Of a stretch of DNA of 23,859 nt, positions 6,589 through 15,126 are shown piece after piece. Origin of the DNA: Lachnospiraceae bacterium UBA4711 (GTDB taxonomy: Bacteria > Bacillota > Clostridia > Lachnospirales > Lachnospiraceae); assembly GCA_002404515.1 (NCBI GenBank), contig DHJV01000048.1, positions 1-23,859 on the forward strand, in the 5' to 3' direction. Numbering within the stretch: position 1 is the first letter of the stretch; each line of letters begins with the position of its first letter. The translations under genes were made by a program, and so were the position numbers. The notes beneath the pieces are model-generated. The model did not search any database. It was not told the DNA's origin and saw nothing but the letters and a program-made list of their open reading frames with translations.

Positions 6589-7254
6589 ATGGGACAGAAA
6601 GTTAATCCACATGGTTTAAGAGTCGGAATCATCAAGGATTGGGATTCAAAGTGGTATGCTGATACCAAGGACGGAGAATTCTCAGACAACCTTGTTGAGG
6701 ACTATAAGATTCGTGAGTTTTTAAAGAAAGAGCTTTATTCAGCAAACATCTCTAAGATCGAGATCGAGAGAACAGCTGATAAGGTAAGAGTAAACTTATA
6801 TACAGCTAAGCCTGGTGTAGTAATCGGTAAGGGCGGAGCTGGAATCAATGAGATCAAGGCTAAGCTTCAGAAGCTTACTTCTAAGAAGCTTTTCATCGAC
6901 ATCAAGGAGATTAAGAAGCCGGATCTTGATGCACAGTTAGTAGCAGAGAACATTGCACAGCAGCTTGAGAATCGTATCTCATTCAGACGTGCTATGAAGT
7001 CTTGCATGAGCAGAACAATGAAGATGGGCGCACTTGGTATCAAGGCTTGCTGTTCAGGACGTCTTGGTGGTGCAGATATGGCTAGAACAGAGTTCTATAC
7101 AGAGGGTAAGATTCCTCTTCAGACTCTTCGTGCAAACATCGATTATGGTTTTGCTGAGGCAAATACAACTTATGGTAAAGTCGGTGTTAAGGTATGGGTT
7201 TACCACGGTGAAGTACTTCCTACTAAAGGAAACAAGGAAGGGAGCGATAAATAA
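6589..7254 (+). CDS. rpsC: 30S ribosomal protein S3
   Basis: The 221-residue product begins MGQKVNPHGLRVGI and has a KH domain with the GKGG loop at 80-83, then the C-terminal S3 domain ending in KVWVYHGEVLP. S3 lines the mRNA entry tunnel. TAGGAGG formed with the rplV stop gives a spacing of 6. The stop overlaps rplP by one base (TAATG). Confidence 0.97.
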   Translation: MGQKVNPHGLRVGIIKDWDSKWYADTKDGEFSDNLVEDYKIREFLKKELYSANISKIEIERTADKVRVNLYTAKPGVVIGKGGAGINEIKAKLQKLTSKKLFIDIKEIKKPDLDAQLVAENIAQQLENRISFRRAMKSCMSRTMKMGALGIKACCSGRLGGADMARTEFYTEGKIPLQTLRANIDYGFAEANTTYGKVGVKVWVYHGEVLPTKGNKEGSDK

Positions 7255-7694
7255 TGTTAATGCCTAAGAGAGTAAAGCGTCGTAAGCAGTTCAGAGGCAC
7301 TATGGCTGGTAAGGCGCTTCGTGGAAATAAGATTACAAACGGTGAATACGGTATCGTAGCTCTTGAGCCTGCTTGGATCAAATCCAATCAGATCGAGGCT
7401 GCCCGTATCGCTATGACAAGATATGTAAAGCGTAATGGTAAAGTCTGGATCAAGATCTTCCCTGACAAACCGGTAACAGCAAAGCCTGCAGAAACTCGTA
7501 TGGGTTCCGGTAAGGGTGCTCTGGAGTACTGGGTAGCAGTTGTTAAGCCGGGCAGAGTTATGTTTGAGATCGCAGGTGTGCCTGAAGAGACAGCAAAGGA
7601 AGCACTTCGTCTCGCTACACACAAGCTGCCTGTAAAGTGTAAGATCGTATCAAAAGCAGATTTAGATAAGGAGGTTAATGGCGGTGAAGCTTAA
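7254..7694 (+). CDS. rplP: 50S ribosomal protein L16
   Basis: The 146-residue product opens MLMPKRVKRRKQFRG and carries RMGSGKGALEYWVAVVKPG, the conserved segment near the A-site tRNA and 5S rRNA. The TAATG junction with rpsC and the MLMPKRV pattern common in this family support the ATG at 7254 over the one at 7260. Its last 17 bases overlap rpmC, the longest coding overlap in the ribosomal-protein cluster. Confidence 0.97.
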   Translation: MLMPKRVKRRKQFRGTMAGKALRGNKITNGEYGIVALEPAWIKSNQIEAARIAMTRYVKRNGKVWIKIFPDKPVTAKPAETRMGSGKGALEYWVAVVKPGRVMFEIAGVPEETAKEALRLATHKLPVKCKIVSKADLDKEVNGGEA

Positions 7695-7887
7695 GGATTA
7701 TAAGAACGAATTAAACGCAAAGTCTCTGGAAGAGTTGCAGAGCGAGTTAGTAGCTGCTAAGAAGGAATTATTCAACTTGAGATTCCAGAACGCCACTAAC
7801 CAGCTTGAGAATACAAGCAGAATTAAGGTTGTTCGCAAGAACATTGCCAGAATTCAGACATTGATCGCTCAGAAGGCGAACGCATAA
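7678..7887 (+). CDS. rpmC: 50S ribosomal protein L29
   Basis: The 69-residue product is the expected helical hairpin: KSLEELQSELVAAKKELFNL, then RIKVVRKNIARIQTLI. L29 lies beside L23 near the tunnel exit. The ATG is inside the end of rplP, 17 bases before its stop is complete, and follows AAGGAGG by a few bases, so it is probably translated by coupling to rplP. Confidence 0.96.
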   Translation: MAVKLKDYKNELNAKSLEELQSELVAAKKELFNLRFQNATNQLENTSRIKVVRKNIARIQTLIAQKANA

Positions 7888-7911
7888 TTATCGTAAAAGG
7901 AGGAACATATT

Positions 7912-8166
7912 GTGGACAGAAATCTGAGAAAAACACGTGTAGGTTTAGTTACAAGTGATAAGATGGACAAGACAATCGTTGTGTCAATCGTTGATAATGT
8001 AAAGCATCCTCTTTACGGTAAGATTGTAAAGAGAACTTACAAGCTCAAGGCACATGATGAGAATAATGAGTGTAAAGTTGGCGATAGAGTAAGAGTAATG
8101 GAGACAAGACCTTTATCAAAGGATAAGAGATGGAGACTTGTCGAGATTATCGAGAAGGCTAAGTAA
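7912..8166 (+). CDS. rpsQ: 30S ribosomal protein S17
   Basis: The 84-residue product has the S17 OB-fold signatures RVGLVTSDKMDKTIVVSI and VGDRVRVMETRPLSKDKRW. S17 is an early 16S rRNA binder. It starts with GTG after AAAAGGAGG. The TAA stop is part of the next gene's ribosome site. Confidence 0.96.
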   Translation: MDRNLRKTRVGLVTSDKMDKTIVVSIVDNVKHPLYGKIVKRTYKLKAHDENNECKVGDRVRVMETRPLSKDKRWRLVEIIEKAK

Positions 8167-8181
8167 GGAGGCGCAGACAAA

Positions 8182-8550
8182 ATGGTACAGCAGGAAACAA
8201 GACTTAGAGTTGCTGATAACACAGGTGCTAAGGAAATCCTCTGCATTCGCGTGTTAGGCGGTTCTACAAGAAGATATGCAAATATCGGTGATGTCATCGT
8301 TGCCTCAGTGAAAGACGCAACACCAGGCGGAGTTGTAAAAAAAGGTGATGTTGTGAAAGCCGTAGTTGTACGTTCTAAGAAGGGTGCGCGTCGTAAGGAC
8401 GGTTCCTACATCAAGTTTGATGAGAACGCAGCAGTTATTATTAAGGATGACGGAAATCCAAGAGGAACACGTATTTTTGGACCTGTCGCTAGAGAATTGA
8501 GAGACAAGAAGTTCATGAAGATCGTGTCTCTTGCACCAGAAGTATTATAG
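8182..8550 (+). CDS. rplN: 50S ribosomal protein L14
   Basis: The 122-residue product is standard length and starts MVQQETRLRVADNTGAKEI, followed by DGSYIKFDENAAVII and GTRIFGPVARELR. L14 forms an inter-subunit bridge and is the docking site of the silencing factor RsfS. Ribosome site AAGGAGG overlaps the rpsQ stop. Confidence 0.97.
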   Translation: MVQQETRLRVADNTGAKEILCIRVLGGSTRRYANIGDVIVASVKDATPGGVVKKGDVVKAVVVRSKKGARRKDGSYIKFDENAAVIIKDDGNPRGTRIFGPVARELRDKKFMKIVSLAPEVL

Positions 8551-8562
8551 GAGGTAGCGACG

Positions 8563-8880
8563 ATGGCAACTATGAAGATTAAAAAAGACGATATGGTTCA
8601 GGTCATTGCCGGTAAGGATAAGGGCAAAGAAGGTAAGGTATTATCTGTTGATGCTAAGAACAACAAGGTACTTGTTGAGGGCGTAAACATCGTTCACAAG
8701 CACAGCAAGCCAAGCATGCAGAACCAGCAGGGCGGAATCATTGATAAGGAAGCTCCTATCGACCTTTCAAACGTTATGTATCTCTATAAGGGCAAGCCGG
8801 TTCGCGTTGGCTTCCAGGGTGAGAAGAAGGATAAGGTCAGAGTAGCCAAGATCGATGGCAAGACAGAAGTTATCGATTAA
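8563..8880 (+). CDS. rplX: 50S ribosomal protein L24
   Basis: The 105-residue product has an N-terminal KOW motif (DMVQVIAGKDKGKEGKVLSV) followed by KHSKPSMQNQQGGIIDKEAP, the L24 signature. L24 starts 50S assembly. It begins at MATMKIKK after TAGGAGG, which uses the rplN stop. Confidence 0.96.
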   Translation: MATMKIKKDDMVQVIAGKDKGKEGKVLSVDAKNNKVLVEGVNIVHKHSKPSMQNQQGGIIDKEAPIDLSNVMYLYKGKPVRVGFQGEKKDKVRVAKIDGKTEVID

Positions 8881-8903
8881 TATAGGGAAGGAGGCAGAAG
8901 ATT

Positions 8904-9443
8904 TTGAGCAGACTTAAAGATTTATATAGCAACGAAATTAAAGATGCTATGGTTAAGAAGTTTGGATATAAGAATGTAATGCAGATTCCAAAGCTTGATA
9001 AGATCGTTATCAACATGGGCGTTGGAGAAGCAAAGGAAAATGCAAAGGTTTTAGATACTGCAATCAAGGATCTTGAGACAATCACAGGTCAGAAGACAGT
9101 TGTAACACGTGCTAAGAAGTCCGTAGCGAACTTCAAGTTAAGAGAAGGTATGCCAATCGGATGTAAGGTAACACTTCGTGGCGAGAAGATGTATGAGTTT
9201 ACAGACAGACTTGTAAACCTTGCACTTCCACGAGTACGTGACTTTAGAGGTGTAAATCCGGATGCTTTTGATGGTAGAGGTAACTACGCATTAGGTATCA
9301 AGGAACAGCTTATTTTCCCTGAAATCGAGTACGATAAGGTTGATAAGGTAAGAGGTATGGATATCATCTTCGTTACCACTGCTGAGACAGACGAGGAAGC
9401 TCGTGAGTTATTGACTTTGTTCGGTATGCCATTTAAGAAGTAG
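8904..9443 (+). CDS. rplE: 50S ribosomal protein L5
   Basis: The 179-residue product has the family's KLDKIVINMGVGEA, GQKTVVTRAKKSVANFKLR and DFRGVNPDAFDGRGNY segments. L5 binds 5S rRNA and contacts the P-site tRNA. It starts with TTG after GAAGGAGG at 7-9 bases. No ATG lies near the expected N terminus, so the TTG start is well supported. Confidence 0.96.
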   Translation: MSRLKDLYSNEIKDAMVKKFGYKNVMQIPKLDKIVINMGVGEAKENAKVLDTAIKDLETITGQKTVVTRAKKSVANFKLREGMPIGCKVTLRGEKMYEFTDRLVNLALPRVRDFRGVNPDAFDGRGNYALGIKEQLIFPEIEYDKVDKVRGMDIIFVTTAETDEEARELLTLFGMPFKK

Positions 9444-9456
9444 GAGGAAATGAACT

Positions 9457-9642
9457 ATGGCTAAAACATCTATGAAGGTTAAGCAGCAGCGTCCTCAGAA
9501 GTTTTCTACCAGAGAGTACACTCGTTGCAAGATTTGTGGTCGTCCACATTCAGTTTTGAGAAAATATGGAATTTGCAGAGTATGTTTCCGTGAGTTAGCA
9601 TACAAGGGACAGATACCAGGCGTTAAGAAGTCAAGCTGGTAA
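9457..9642 (+). CDS. rpsZ: 30S ribosomal protein S14, zinc-binding type Z
   Basis: The 61-residue product is the short form of S14 with four zinc-ligand cysteines at 24, 27, 40 and 43 (CKIC and CRVC). This form is typical of Firmicutes. Zinc-free paralogues exist in some genomes; none is in this window. Ribosome site TAGGAGG uses the rplE stop. Confidence 0.97.
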   Translation: MAKTSMKVKQQRPQKFSTREYTRCKICGRPHSVLRKYGICRVCFRELAYKGQIPGVKKSSW

Positions 9643-9673
9643 GAGTGAAGAAGAATAAGGAGGAAACAAAGCT

Positions 9674-10075
9674 ATGTCAATGAGCGATCCAATTGCAGAT
9701 ATGCTTACAAGAATCCGTAATGCAAATACTGCAAAACATGATACAGTAGATATACCTGCTTCTAAGATGAAGCTGGCGATTGCAGACATTCTCCTCAAGG
9801 AAGGTTATGTCAAGGCAGTTGACGTTGTTGAGGAAGGAAACTTCAAGACAATCAAGATTACACTTAAGTATGGTGCAAACAAGAACGAGAAGATCCTTAC
9901 AGGTCTTAAGAGAATCTCTAAGCCGGGTCTTCGTGTATATGCATCAAAGGATGAGCTTCCAAAGGTACTCGGTGGCCTCGGTACAGCAATCATCTCTACA
10001 AATAAGGGTGTATTAACAGATAAGGAAGCTAGAAAAGAGAATGTTGGTGGAGAAGTACTGGCTTTCGTATGGTAA
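9674..10075 (+). CDS. rpsH: 30S ribosomal protein S8
   Basis: The 133-residue product begins MSMSDPIADMLTRIRNAN and ends with the RNA-binding GVLTDKEARKENVGGEVLAFVW. S8 organises the 16S central domain and is the spc operon repressor in E. coli; no matching target is obvious here. AAGGAGG at about 9657-9663 gives a 10-base spacing to the ATG at 9674 and 16 to the one at 9680, so the first is chosen. Confidence 0.96.
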   Translation: MSMSDPIADMLTRIRNANTAKHDTVDIPASKMKLAIADILLKEGYVKAVDVVEEGNFKTIKITLKYGANKNEKILTGLKRISKPGLRVYASKDELPKVLGGLGTAIISTNKGVLTDKEARKENVGGEVLAFVW

Positions 10076-10119
10076 GTCGGGATTTTCCACAAGAGAATAA
10101 TTAAGGAGGACAAGGCGAA

Positions 10120-10659
10120 ATGTCACGAATCGGAAGAATGCCTATCGCTATTCCGGCAGGCGTAACTGTTGAGATAGCAGAAAATAATAAGGTGACTGTA
10201 AAGGGACCAAAGGGAACTCTTGAGAGAGTACTTCCAGCAGAGATGGAGATCAAGCAGGAAGGCGAAGAGATCCTCGTAAACAGACCAAACGACTTGAAGA
10301 AGATGCGTTCACTTCATGGTCTTACAAGAACTCTCATTCACAATATGGTAATCGGTGTAACTGAGGGTTATACAAAGGTTTTGGAAGTTAATGGTGTTGG
10401 TTACAGAGCAGCTAAGCAGGGTAACAAGCTGAACCTTGCACTTGGTTACTCTCATCCGGTTGAGATGATCGATCCAGACGGAATCACAACAACTGTAGAT
10501 GGTAACAAGATCACTGTTAGCGGTATCGACAAGGAAAAGGTTGGCCAGTATGCTGCCGAAATCCGTGAGAAGAGATCCCCAGAACCATATAAGGGCAAGG
10601 GTATCAAGTACGTTGATGAAGTTATCAGACGTAAAGTTGGTAAGACTGGTAAGAAATAA
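10120..10659 (+). CDS. rplF: 50S ribosomal protein L6
   Basis: The 179-residue product starts MSRIGRMPIAIPAGV and has two repeated L6 folds, ending in RSPEPYKGKGIKYVDEVIRR, the family signature. L6 sits near the factor-binding site of the 50S. AAGGAGG precedes the ATG. The 44-base gap after rpsH shows no strong structure. Confidence 0.97.
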   Translation: MSRIGRMPIAIPAGVTVEIAENNKVTVKGPKGTLERVLPAEMEIKQEGEEILVNRPNDLKKMRSLHGLTRTLIHNMVIGVTEGYTKVLEVNGVGYRAAKQGNKLNLALGYSHPVEMIDPDGITTTVDGNKITVSGIDKEKVGQYAAEIREKRSPEPYKGKGIKYVDEVIRRKVGKTGKK

Positions 10660-10676
10660 TAAGGGAGTGAAAAGAT

Positions 10677-11045
10677 ATGATTAAAAAGGAATCAAGAAGT
10701 GCTATTCGTACTAAGAAGCATTTAAGAGTTCGTAACCGTTTTAGCGGCACTGCTGAAAGACCAAGACTTGCTGTATTCAGAAGTAATAATCATATGTACG
10801 CTCAGATTATTGACGATACAGTTGGTAACACTTTAGTGTCAGCTTCAACAGTTCAGAAGGACGTAAAGGATCAGTTAGAGAAGACAAATGATGTAGCAGC
10901 AGCTGCTTATCTTGGCAAGGTAATTGCACAGAAGGCACTTGATGCAGGCATCAAAGAAGTAGTCTTTGACAGAGGCGGTTTTATATATCAGGGTAAGATT
11001 CAGGCTTTGGCTGATGCAGCCAGAGAAGCTGGTCTTGAATTCTAA
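10677..11045 (+). CDS. rplR: 50S ribosomal protein L18
   Basis: The 122-residue product has the L18 core RNRFSGTAERPRLAVFRSNNH and the end FDRGGFIYQGKIQALADAAR. It carries 5S rRNA into the 50S subunit together with L5. It uses a GGGAG ribosome site, a little weaker than its neighbours. Confidence 0.96.
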   Translation: MIKKESRSAIRTKKHLRVRNRFSGTAERPRLAVFRSNNHMYAQIIDDTVGNTLVSASTVQKDVKDQLEKTNDVAAAAYLGKVIAQKALDAGIKEVVFDRGGFIYQGKIQALADAAREAGLEF

Positions 11046-11063
11046 TAGGGAGGAGAACAACAC

Positions 11064-11573
11064 ATGAAACGTGAAATTATCGATGCTTCTAATTTAGAAT
11101 TGGAAGATAGCGTAGTAAACATTAAGCGTGTCACCAAGGTTGTAAAAGGTGGACGTAACATGAGATTTGCTGCTCTTGTAGTTGTCGGAGATAAGAACGG
11201 ACACGTAGGTGCCGGCTTAGGTAAGGCAGCTGAGGTCCCTGAGGCAATCCGCAAGGCAAAAGAGGATGCAATCAAGAAACTTGTAAAAGTTGATATTAAT
11301 GAGAATGGAAGTATTCCATATGATTATACAGGTAAGTTCGGCAGCGCAAGCGTACTGCTGAAGTCTTCACCAGAAGGTACTGGTATCATCGCCGGTGGTC
11401 CTGCACGTAAGGTGCTGGAGCTTGCTGGTTACAAGAATATCCGTACAAAGTCTCTCGGCTCTAACAACAAGCAGAATGTTGTTCTTGCTACAATCGAGGG
11501 CCTTAAGGCAATTAAGTCCCCTGAAGAGATTGCAAAACTCCGTGGTAAGTCTTTAGACGAGATTCTTAACTAA
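11064..11573 (+). CDS. rpsE: 30S ribosomal protein S5
   Basis: The 169-residue product has the N-terminal double-stranded RNA-binding fold (VNIKRVTKVVKGGRNMRF) and the C-terminal ARKVLELAGYKNIRTKSLGS segment. S5 is involved in translational fidelity; changes in its N-terminal loop give spectinomycin resistance in other species, and that loop looks normal here. Ribosome site GGGAGGAG. Confidence 0.97.
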   Translation: MKREIIDASNLELEDSVVNIKRVTKVVKGGRNMRFAALVVVGDKNGHVGAGLGKAAEVPEAIRKAKEDAIKKLVKVDINENGSIPYDYTGKFGSASVLLKSSPEGTGIIAGGPARKVLELAGYKNIRTKSLGSNNKQNVVLATIEGLKAIKSPEEIAKLRGKSLDEILN

Positions 11574-11587
11574 GGAGGTAATTTGAG

Positions 11588-11770
11588 ATGGCAGATAAGG
11601 TAAAAGTAACATTAGTAAAGTCACCAATCGGTGCAATTCCTAAGCATAGAGCAACTGTGAAAGCACTTGGTCTTACAAAGATGCATAAGACTGTTGAACT
11701 TCCAAACAATGATGCTACAATGGGAATGGTACAGCAGGTTCGTCACTTAGTAAAAGTAGAAGAAGCTTAA
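11588..11770 (+). CDS. rpmD: 50S ribosomal protein L30
   Basis: The 60-residue product has the L30 pattern KVTLVKSPIGAIPKHRATVK and LGLTKMHKTVELPNN. It is the small two-stranded ferredoxin-like protein of the 50S. AAGGAGGTAA lies about 8 bases before the ATG and overlaps the rpsE stop. Confidence 0.96.
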   Translation: MADKVKVTLVKSPIGAIPKHRATVKALGLTKMHKTVELPNNDATMGMVQQVRHLVKVEEA

Positions 11771-11793
11771 TTTTGTTAGAAGGAGGAACAGTC

Positions 11794-12234
11794 ATGAATT
11801 TATCAAGTTTAAAGCCAGCTGAAGGCGCTGTATCAAGCGATAGCTTCAGAAGAGGCCGTGGACATGGTTCAGGAAATGGTAAGACTGCCGGTAAGGGCCA
11901 CAAGGGTCAGAAGGCTCGTTCTGGAGCTCCAAGACCAGGCTTCGAAGGTGGACAGATGCCACTTTACAGAAGAATCCCTAAGAGAGGATTCACAAGCAGA
12001 AATCATAAGGAGATCGTTGCAATCAACCTTTCCGTTCTCGAGAGATTTGAAGATGGCGCAGAGGTATCTGTTGCTACATTGATCGAGGCAGGTGTTGTAA
12101 AGAACCCTAGAGATGGTGTTAAGATTTTAGGAAATGGAGAGTTGACTAAAAAGCTTACTGTTAAGGCAAACGCATTCAGTAAGGCCGCTGCAGAGAAGAT
12201 CGAAGCTCTTGGTGGAAAAGCAGAGGTGATTTAG
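11794..12234 (+). CDS. rplO: 50S ribosomal protein L15
   Basis: The 146-residue product begins MNLSSLKPAEGAV and has the glycine- and lysine-rich extension RGRGHGSGNGKTAGKGHKG that threads into 23S rRNA, then a globular C-terminal part. The frame extends upstream to a TTG at 11773, but those seven codons include the AAGGAGGA ribosome site, so the ATG at 11794 is right. One base separates its stop from secY. Confidence 0.97.
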   Translation: MNLSSLKPAEGAVSSDSFRRGRGHGSGNGKTAGKGHKGQKARSGAPRPGFEGGQMPLYRRIPKRGFTSRNHKEIVAINLSVLERFEDGAEVSVATLIEAGVVKNPRDGVKILGNGELTKKLTVKANAFSKAAAEKIEALGGKAEVI

Positions 12235-12235
12235 T

Positions 12236-13549
12236 ATGTTCAAAACCTTACGTGACGCTTTTAAGGTCAAAGAGATCCGTATGGGATTACTCTTTACATT
12301 CTTTGTCCTGATAGTCATCCGTTTTGGTTCATTGATCCCGGTACCGGGACTGAATACAGTCGCAATCAAGGAATATTTGGAGAGCGCGCTCGGTGATGCA
12401 AACAGCTTCCTGAGCTCGTTCACCGGTGGTTCCTTTACGCAGATGTCTATTTTTGCATTGAATGTAACACCATATATTACTTCTTCCATTATCATCCAGC
12501 TTCTTACGATTGCCATTCCAGCATTGGAGGAGATGCAGAAGGATGGTGAGGACGGAAGAAAGAAGATTACAGCCATTACAAGATATGTAACAATTTTTTT
12601 GGCAGTAATCGAGAGTCTCGGACTTGTCATCGGTTTCGACCGTGGACATTATATGACAGTAACCGGACCACTTGGATATCTGCTTGTTATCATTACATTG
12701 ACAACAGGTAGTGCCTTTGTTATGTGGCTTGGTGAGCGCGTGACGGAAAAAGGTGTTGGCAACGGTATTTCCATTATCCTGTTGATAAACATCGTATCCA
12801 GAATGCCGAGTGATTTTTCAGACTTATATACAAAGTTCATGAAGGGTCAGGATATTGTAGATCAGGTAATCGCAGGTGCGATTATTCTGGCTGTTATACT
12901 TGTAACGACAATCCTGGTTGTTTTGTTACAGGGCGGAGTCAGAAAGATTCCGGTACAGCATGCACAGAAAGTACAGGGAAGAAGAATGATGGGCGGACAG
13001 CAGAGTCATATTCCGCTGAAGGTCAACACATCAAGCGTTATCCCGGTTATCTTTGCATCTTCCATTCTTTCCGTACCAATGGTTGTTGTGAACTTGTTCA
13101 ACATCAACACCAGCGGTGTATGGGCAAAGATTTTAAGAGGTATGAACTCAAATTACTGGTTTAACCCTGCATATCCATGGGCAAGTATAGGTCTGATTAT
13201 ATACATCCTGTTGGTTGTATTCTTCGCATATTTCTATACATCGGTAACATTTAACCCGATGGAAGTAGCGAACAACTTAAAGAAGAGCGGTGGATTTATT
13301 CCAGGTATCCGTCCTGGTAAGCCGACACAGGATTACTTAAATAAAATATTGAATTACATCGTATTTATCGGTGCAGTTGGTCTGTTGATCGTTGCGGTCA
13401 TTCCAATCTTCTTCAACGGAATGTTTGGTGCGGACGTATCGTTCGGCGGAACCTCGCTCATCATTATCGTAGGTGTAGTTCTTGAGACGATTGATCAGAT
13501 CGAGTCTAAGATGATTGTACGAAATTATTCAGGATTCTTGAATGATTAA
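12236..13549 (+). CDS. secY: Preprotein translocase channel subunit SecY
   Basis: The 437-residue product has about ten hydrophobic helices, the N-terminal FGSLIPVPGLN segment, the cytoplasmic loop with RKIPVQHAQKVQGRRMMGG and the GGFIPGIRPGKPT loop, all SecY hallmarks. It forms the membrane channel through which unfolded secretory proteins pass with SecE, SecG and SecA. GAGGTGAT (12223-12230), an exact match to the 16S anti-Shine-Dalgarno end, lies inside rplO at spacing 5, so it is likely coupled to rplO. Confidence 0.97.
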   Translation: MFKTLRDAFKVKEIRMGLLFTFFVLIVIRFGSLIPVPGLNTVAIKEYLESALGDANSFLSSFTGGSFTQMSIFALNVTPYITSSIIIQLLTIAIPALEEMQKDGEDGRKKITAITRYVTIFLAVIESLGLVIGFDRGHYMTVTGPLGYLLVIITLTTGSAFVMWLGERVTEKGVGNGISIILLINIVSRMPSDFSDLYTKFMKGQDIVDQVIAGAIILAVILVTTILVVLLQGGVRKIPVQHAQKVQGRRMMGGQQSHIPLKVNTSSVIPVIFASSILSVPMVVVNLFNINTSGVWAKILRGMNSNYWFNPAYPWASIGLIIYILLVVFFAYFYTSVTFNPMEVANNLKKSGGFIPGIRPGKPTQDYLNKILNYIVFIGAVGLLIVAVIPIFFNGMFGADVSFGGTSLIIIVGVVLETIDQIESKMIVRNYSGFLND

Positions 13550-13567
13550 TGTCAATAAAAGGAAGCA

Positions 13568-13592
13568 GGAGTGTATCCTATGGATACATTCC
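13568..13592 (+). other. Strong hairpin between secY and adk
   Basis: GGAGTGTATCC at 13568-13578 and GGATACATTCC at 13582-13592 form an 11-bp stem with one G-U pair and a three-base loop, 18 bases after the secY stop. No T-run follows, so it is not a standard terminator. It may be an RNA processing or stability element that sets adk expression apart from secY. The remaining bases to adk show no clear promoter. Confidence 0.6.
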
Positions 13593-13666
13593 TATTCCTG
13601 GTTATAGGGAAATAAATTTTGTGGAAACAAAAAGCATAGAAAAGAAAAGTATGGAGGGACAATAAT

Positions 13667-14308
13667 TTGAAGATTATTATGTTAGGCGCACCTGGTGCAG
13701 GTAAGGGAACACAGGCAAAGATGTTAGCTGAGAAGTACGGAATTCCACACATTTCGACTGGTGATATCTTCCGTGCTAATATCAAGAATGGTACAGAGCT
13801 TGGCGCAAAGGCAAAGGAATACATGGATAAGGGATTACTTGTTCCGGATGAGCTGGTTGTAGACCTGATCATGGATCGTTTCAAGGCAGATGACTGCAAG
13901 AACGGTTACATCCTTGACGGATTCCCAAGAACCATTCCACAGGCAGAGGCTCTTGATGCGGCTCTTGCTGCAAATGGCGAGAAGATCGACTATGCAGTCA
14001 ATGTGGAAGTTCCAGATGAGAACATTGTAAATAGAATGTCCGGCAGACGCGCATGCGTAGGCTGTGGTGCAACATATCATATCGTATACAACCCAACTAA
14101 GGTTGAGGGCAAGTGCGATACATGTGGTGCAGACCTGATCCTTCGTGACGATGACAAGCCGGAGACAGTCCTGAACCGTTTGAAGGTTTACCATGAGCAG
14201 ACACAGCCATTGATCGACTTCTATACAAAGAAGGGTGTCATTGCTGAGGTAGACGGAACAAAGGATATGAAGGACGTATTTGATGCGATTGTAGCTATTT
14301 TAGGTTAA
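13667..14308 (+). CDS. adk: Adenylate kinase, zinc-binding form
   Basis: It converts ATP and AMP to two ADP in the cytoplasm. The 213-residue product has the P-loop GAPGAGKGT at 7-15, the AMP-site DGFPRT at 84-89, and a LID domain with cysteines at 130, 133, 150 and 153, the positions used for structural zinc in Gram-positive enzymes. It starts with TTG after GGAGGG; no nearer ATG preserves the conserved N terminus. The secY-adk-map order is usual for Firmicutes. Confidence 0.97.
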   Translation: MKIIMLGAPGAGKGTQAKMLAEKYGIPHISTGDIFRANIKNGTELGAKAKEYMDKGLLVPDELVVDLIMDRFKADDCKNGYILDGFPRTIPQAEALDAALAANGEKIDYAVNVEVPDENIVNRMSGRRACVGCGATYHIVYNPTKVEGKCDTCGADLILRDDDKPETVLNRLKVYHEQTQPLIDFYTKKGVIAEVDGTKDMKDVFDAIVAILG

Positions 14309-14328
14309 TATCTGTATCGGAGTTCAAA

Positions 14329-15096
14329 ATGGCGATCATAATCAAAACAGAACATGAGATAGAGCTTATGCGTAAGGCGGGAGAAATTCTCGCCAAAACG
14401 CATGAGGAATTGAAGAAAATTATAAAACCGGGCATATCCACATATGAGATTGACAAGTGCGGTGAGGATTTTATCCGAAGCTGTGGATGCGAACCGTCGT
14501 TCCTGAATTATCAGGGATATCCGGCATCCATCTGTGTCTCAGTCAATGATGAGGTTGTACACGGCATACCGTCCAAGGAACGGATTTTGCAGGAAGGCGA
14601 TATTGTAAGCCTTGATGCCGGAGTTATATACAAAGGATATCACTCGGATGCTGCAAGAACGTATGGTGTCGGAGCGATCGATTCCGAATCGGAGCAATTG
14701 ATCGAGGTAACGAAGCAGAGCTTTTTTGAAGGGTTTGCACAGTGCCGGGCGGGGAATCATATCAATGATATATCCAAAGCGGTTTTTGGGTATGTTACGA
14801 AGAGAGGATATTCCGCCGTCCGCGATCTGGTTGGACACGGAGTCGGGGCACATCTCCATGAGGAACCAAATGTGCCGAATTATCCGAAGCTGTTCAAGGG
14901 TCCAAAATTAAAACCGGGGATGGTCATAGCGATTGAACCGATGATCAACATCGGAAGCTACCAGGTCGGCTGGATGAATGATGACTGGACGGTCGTTACA
15001 ATGGATGGCTCACGTTCCGCACATTATGAAAATACAGTACTGATAACTGAGGGAGATCCAGAGATCTTATCACGTGCAGAGGGATTGGAATTATAA
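14329..15096 (+). CDS. map: Type I methionine aminopeptidase
   Basis: It removes the initiator methionine from nascent proteins using two metal ions. The 255-residue product has all five metal ligands: Asp96, Asp107, His170, Glu203 and Glu234, plus His79 and His177. The length matches the short type Ia form without an N-terminal extension. GGAG (14319-14322) is a modest ribosome site. Codon choice is less biased than in the ribosomal-protein genes, for example more CGG and CGA arginine codons. Confidence 0.97.
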   Translation: MAIIIKTEHEIELMRKAGEILAKTHEELKKIIKPGISTYEIDKCGEDFIRSCGCEPSFLNYQGYPASICVSVNDEVVHGIPSKERILQEGDIVSLDAGVIYKGYHSDAARTYGVGAIDSESEQLIEVTKQSFFEGFAQCRAGNHINDISKAVFGYVTKRGYSAVRDLVGHGVGAHLHEEPNVPNYPKLFKGPKLKPGMVIAIEPMINIGSYQVGWMNDDWTVVTMDGSRSAHYENTVLITEGDPEILSRAEGLEL

Positions 15097-15126
15097 TATA
15101 GATCAATAAATTAAGGAGGATATGAT

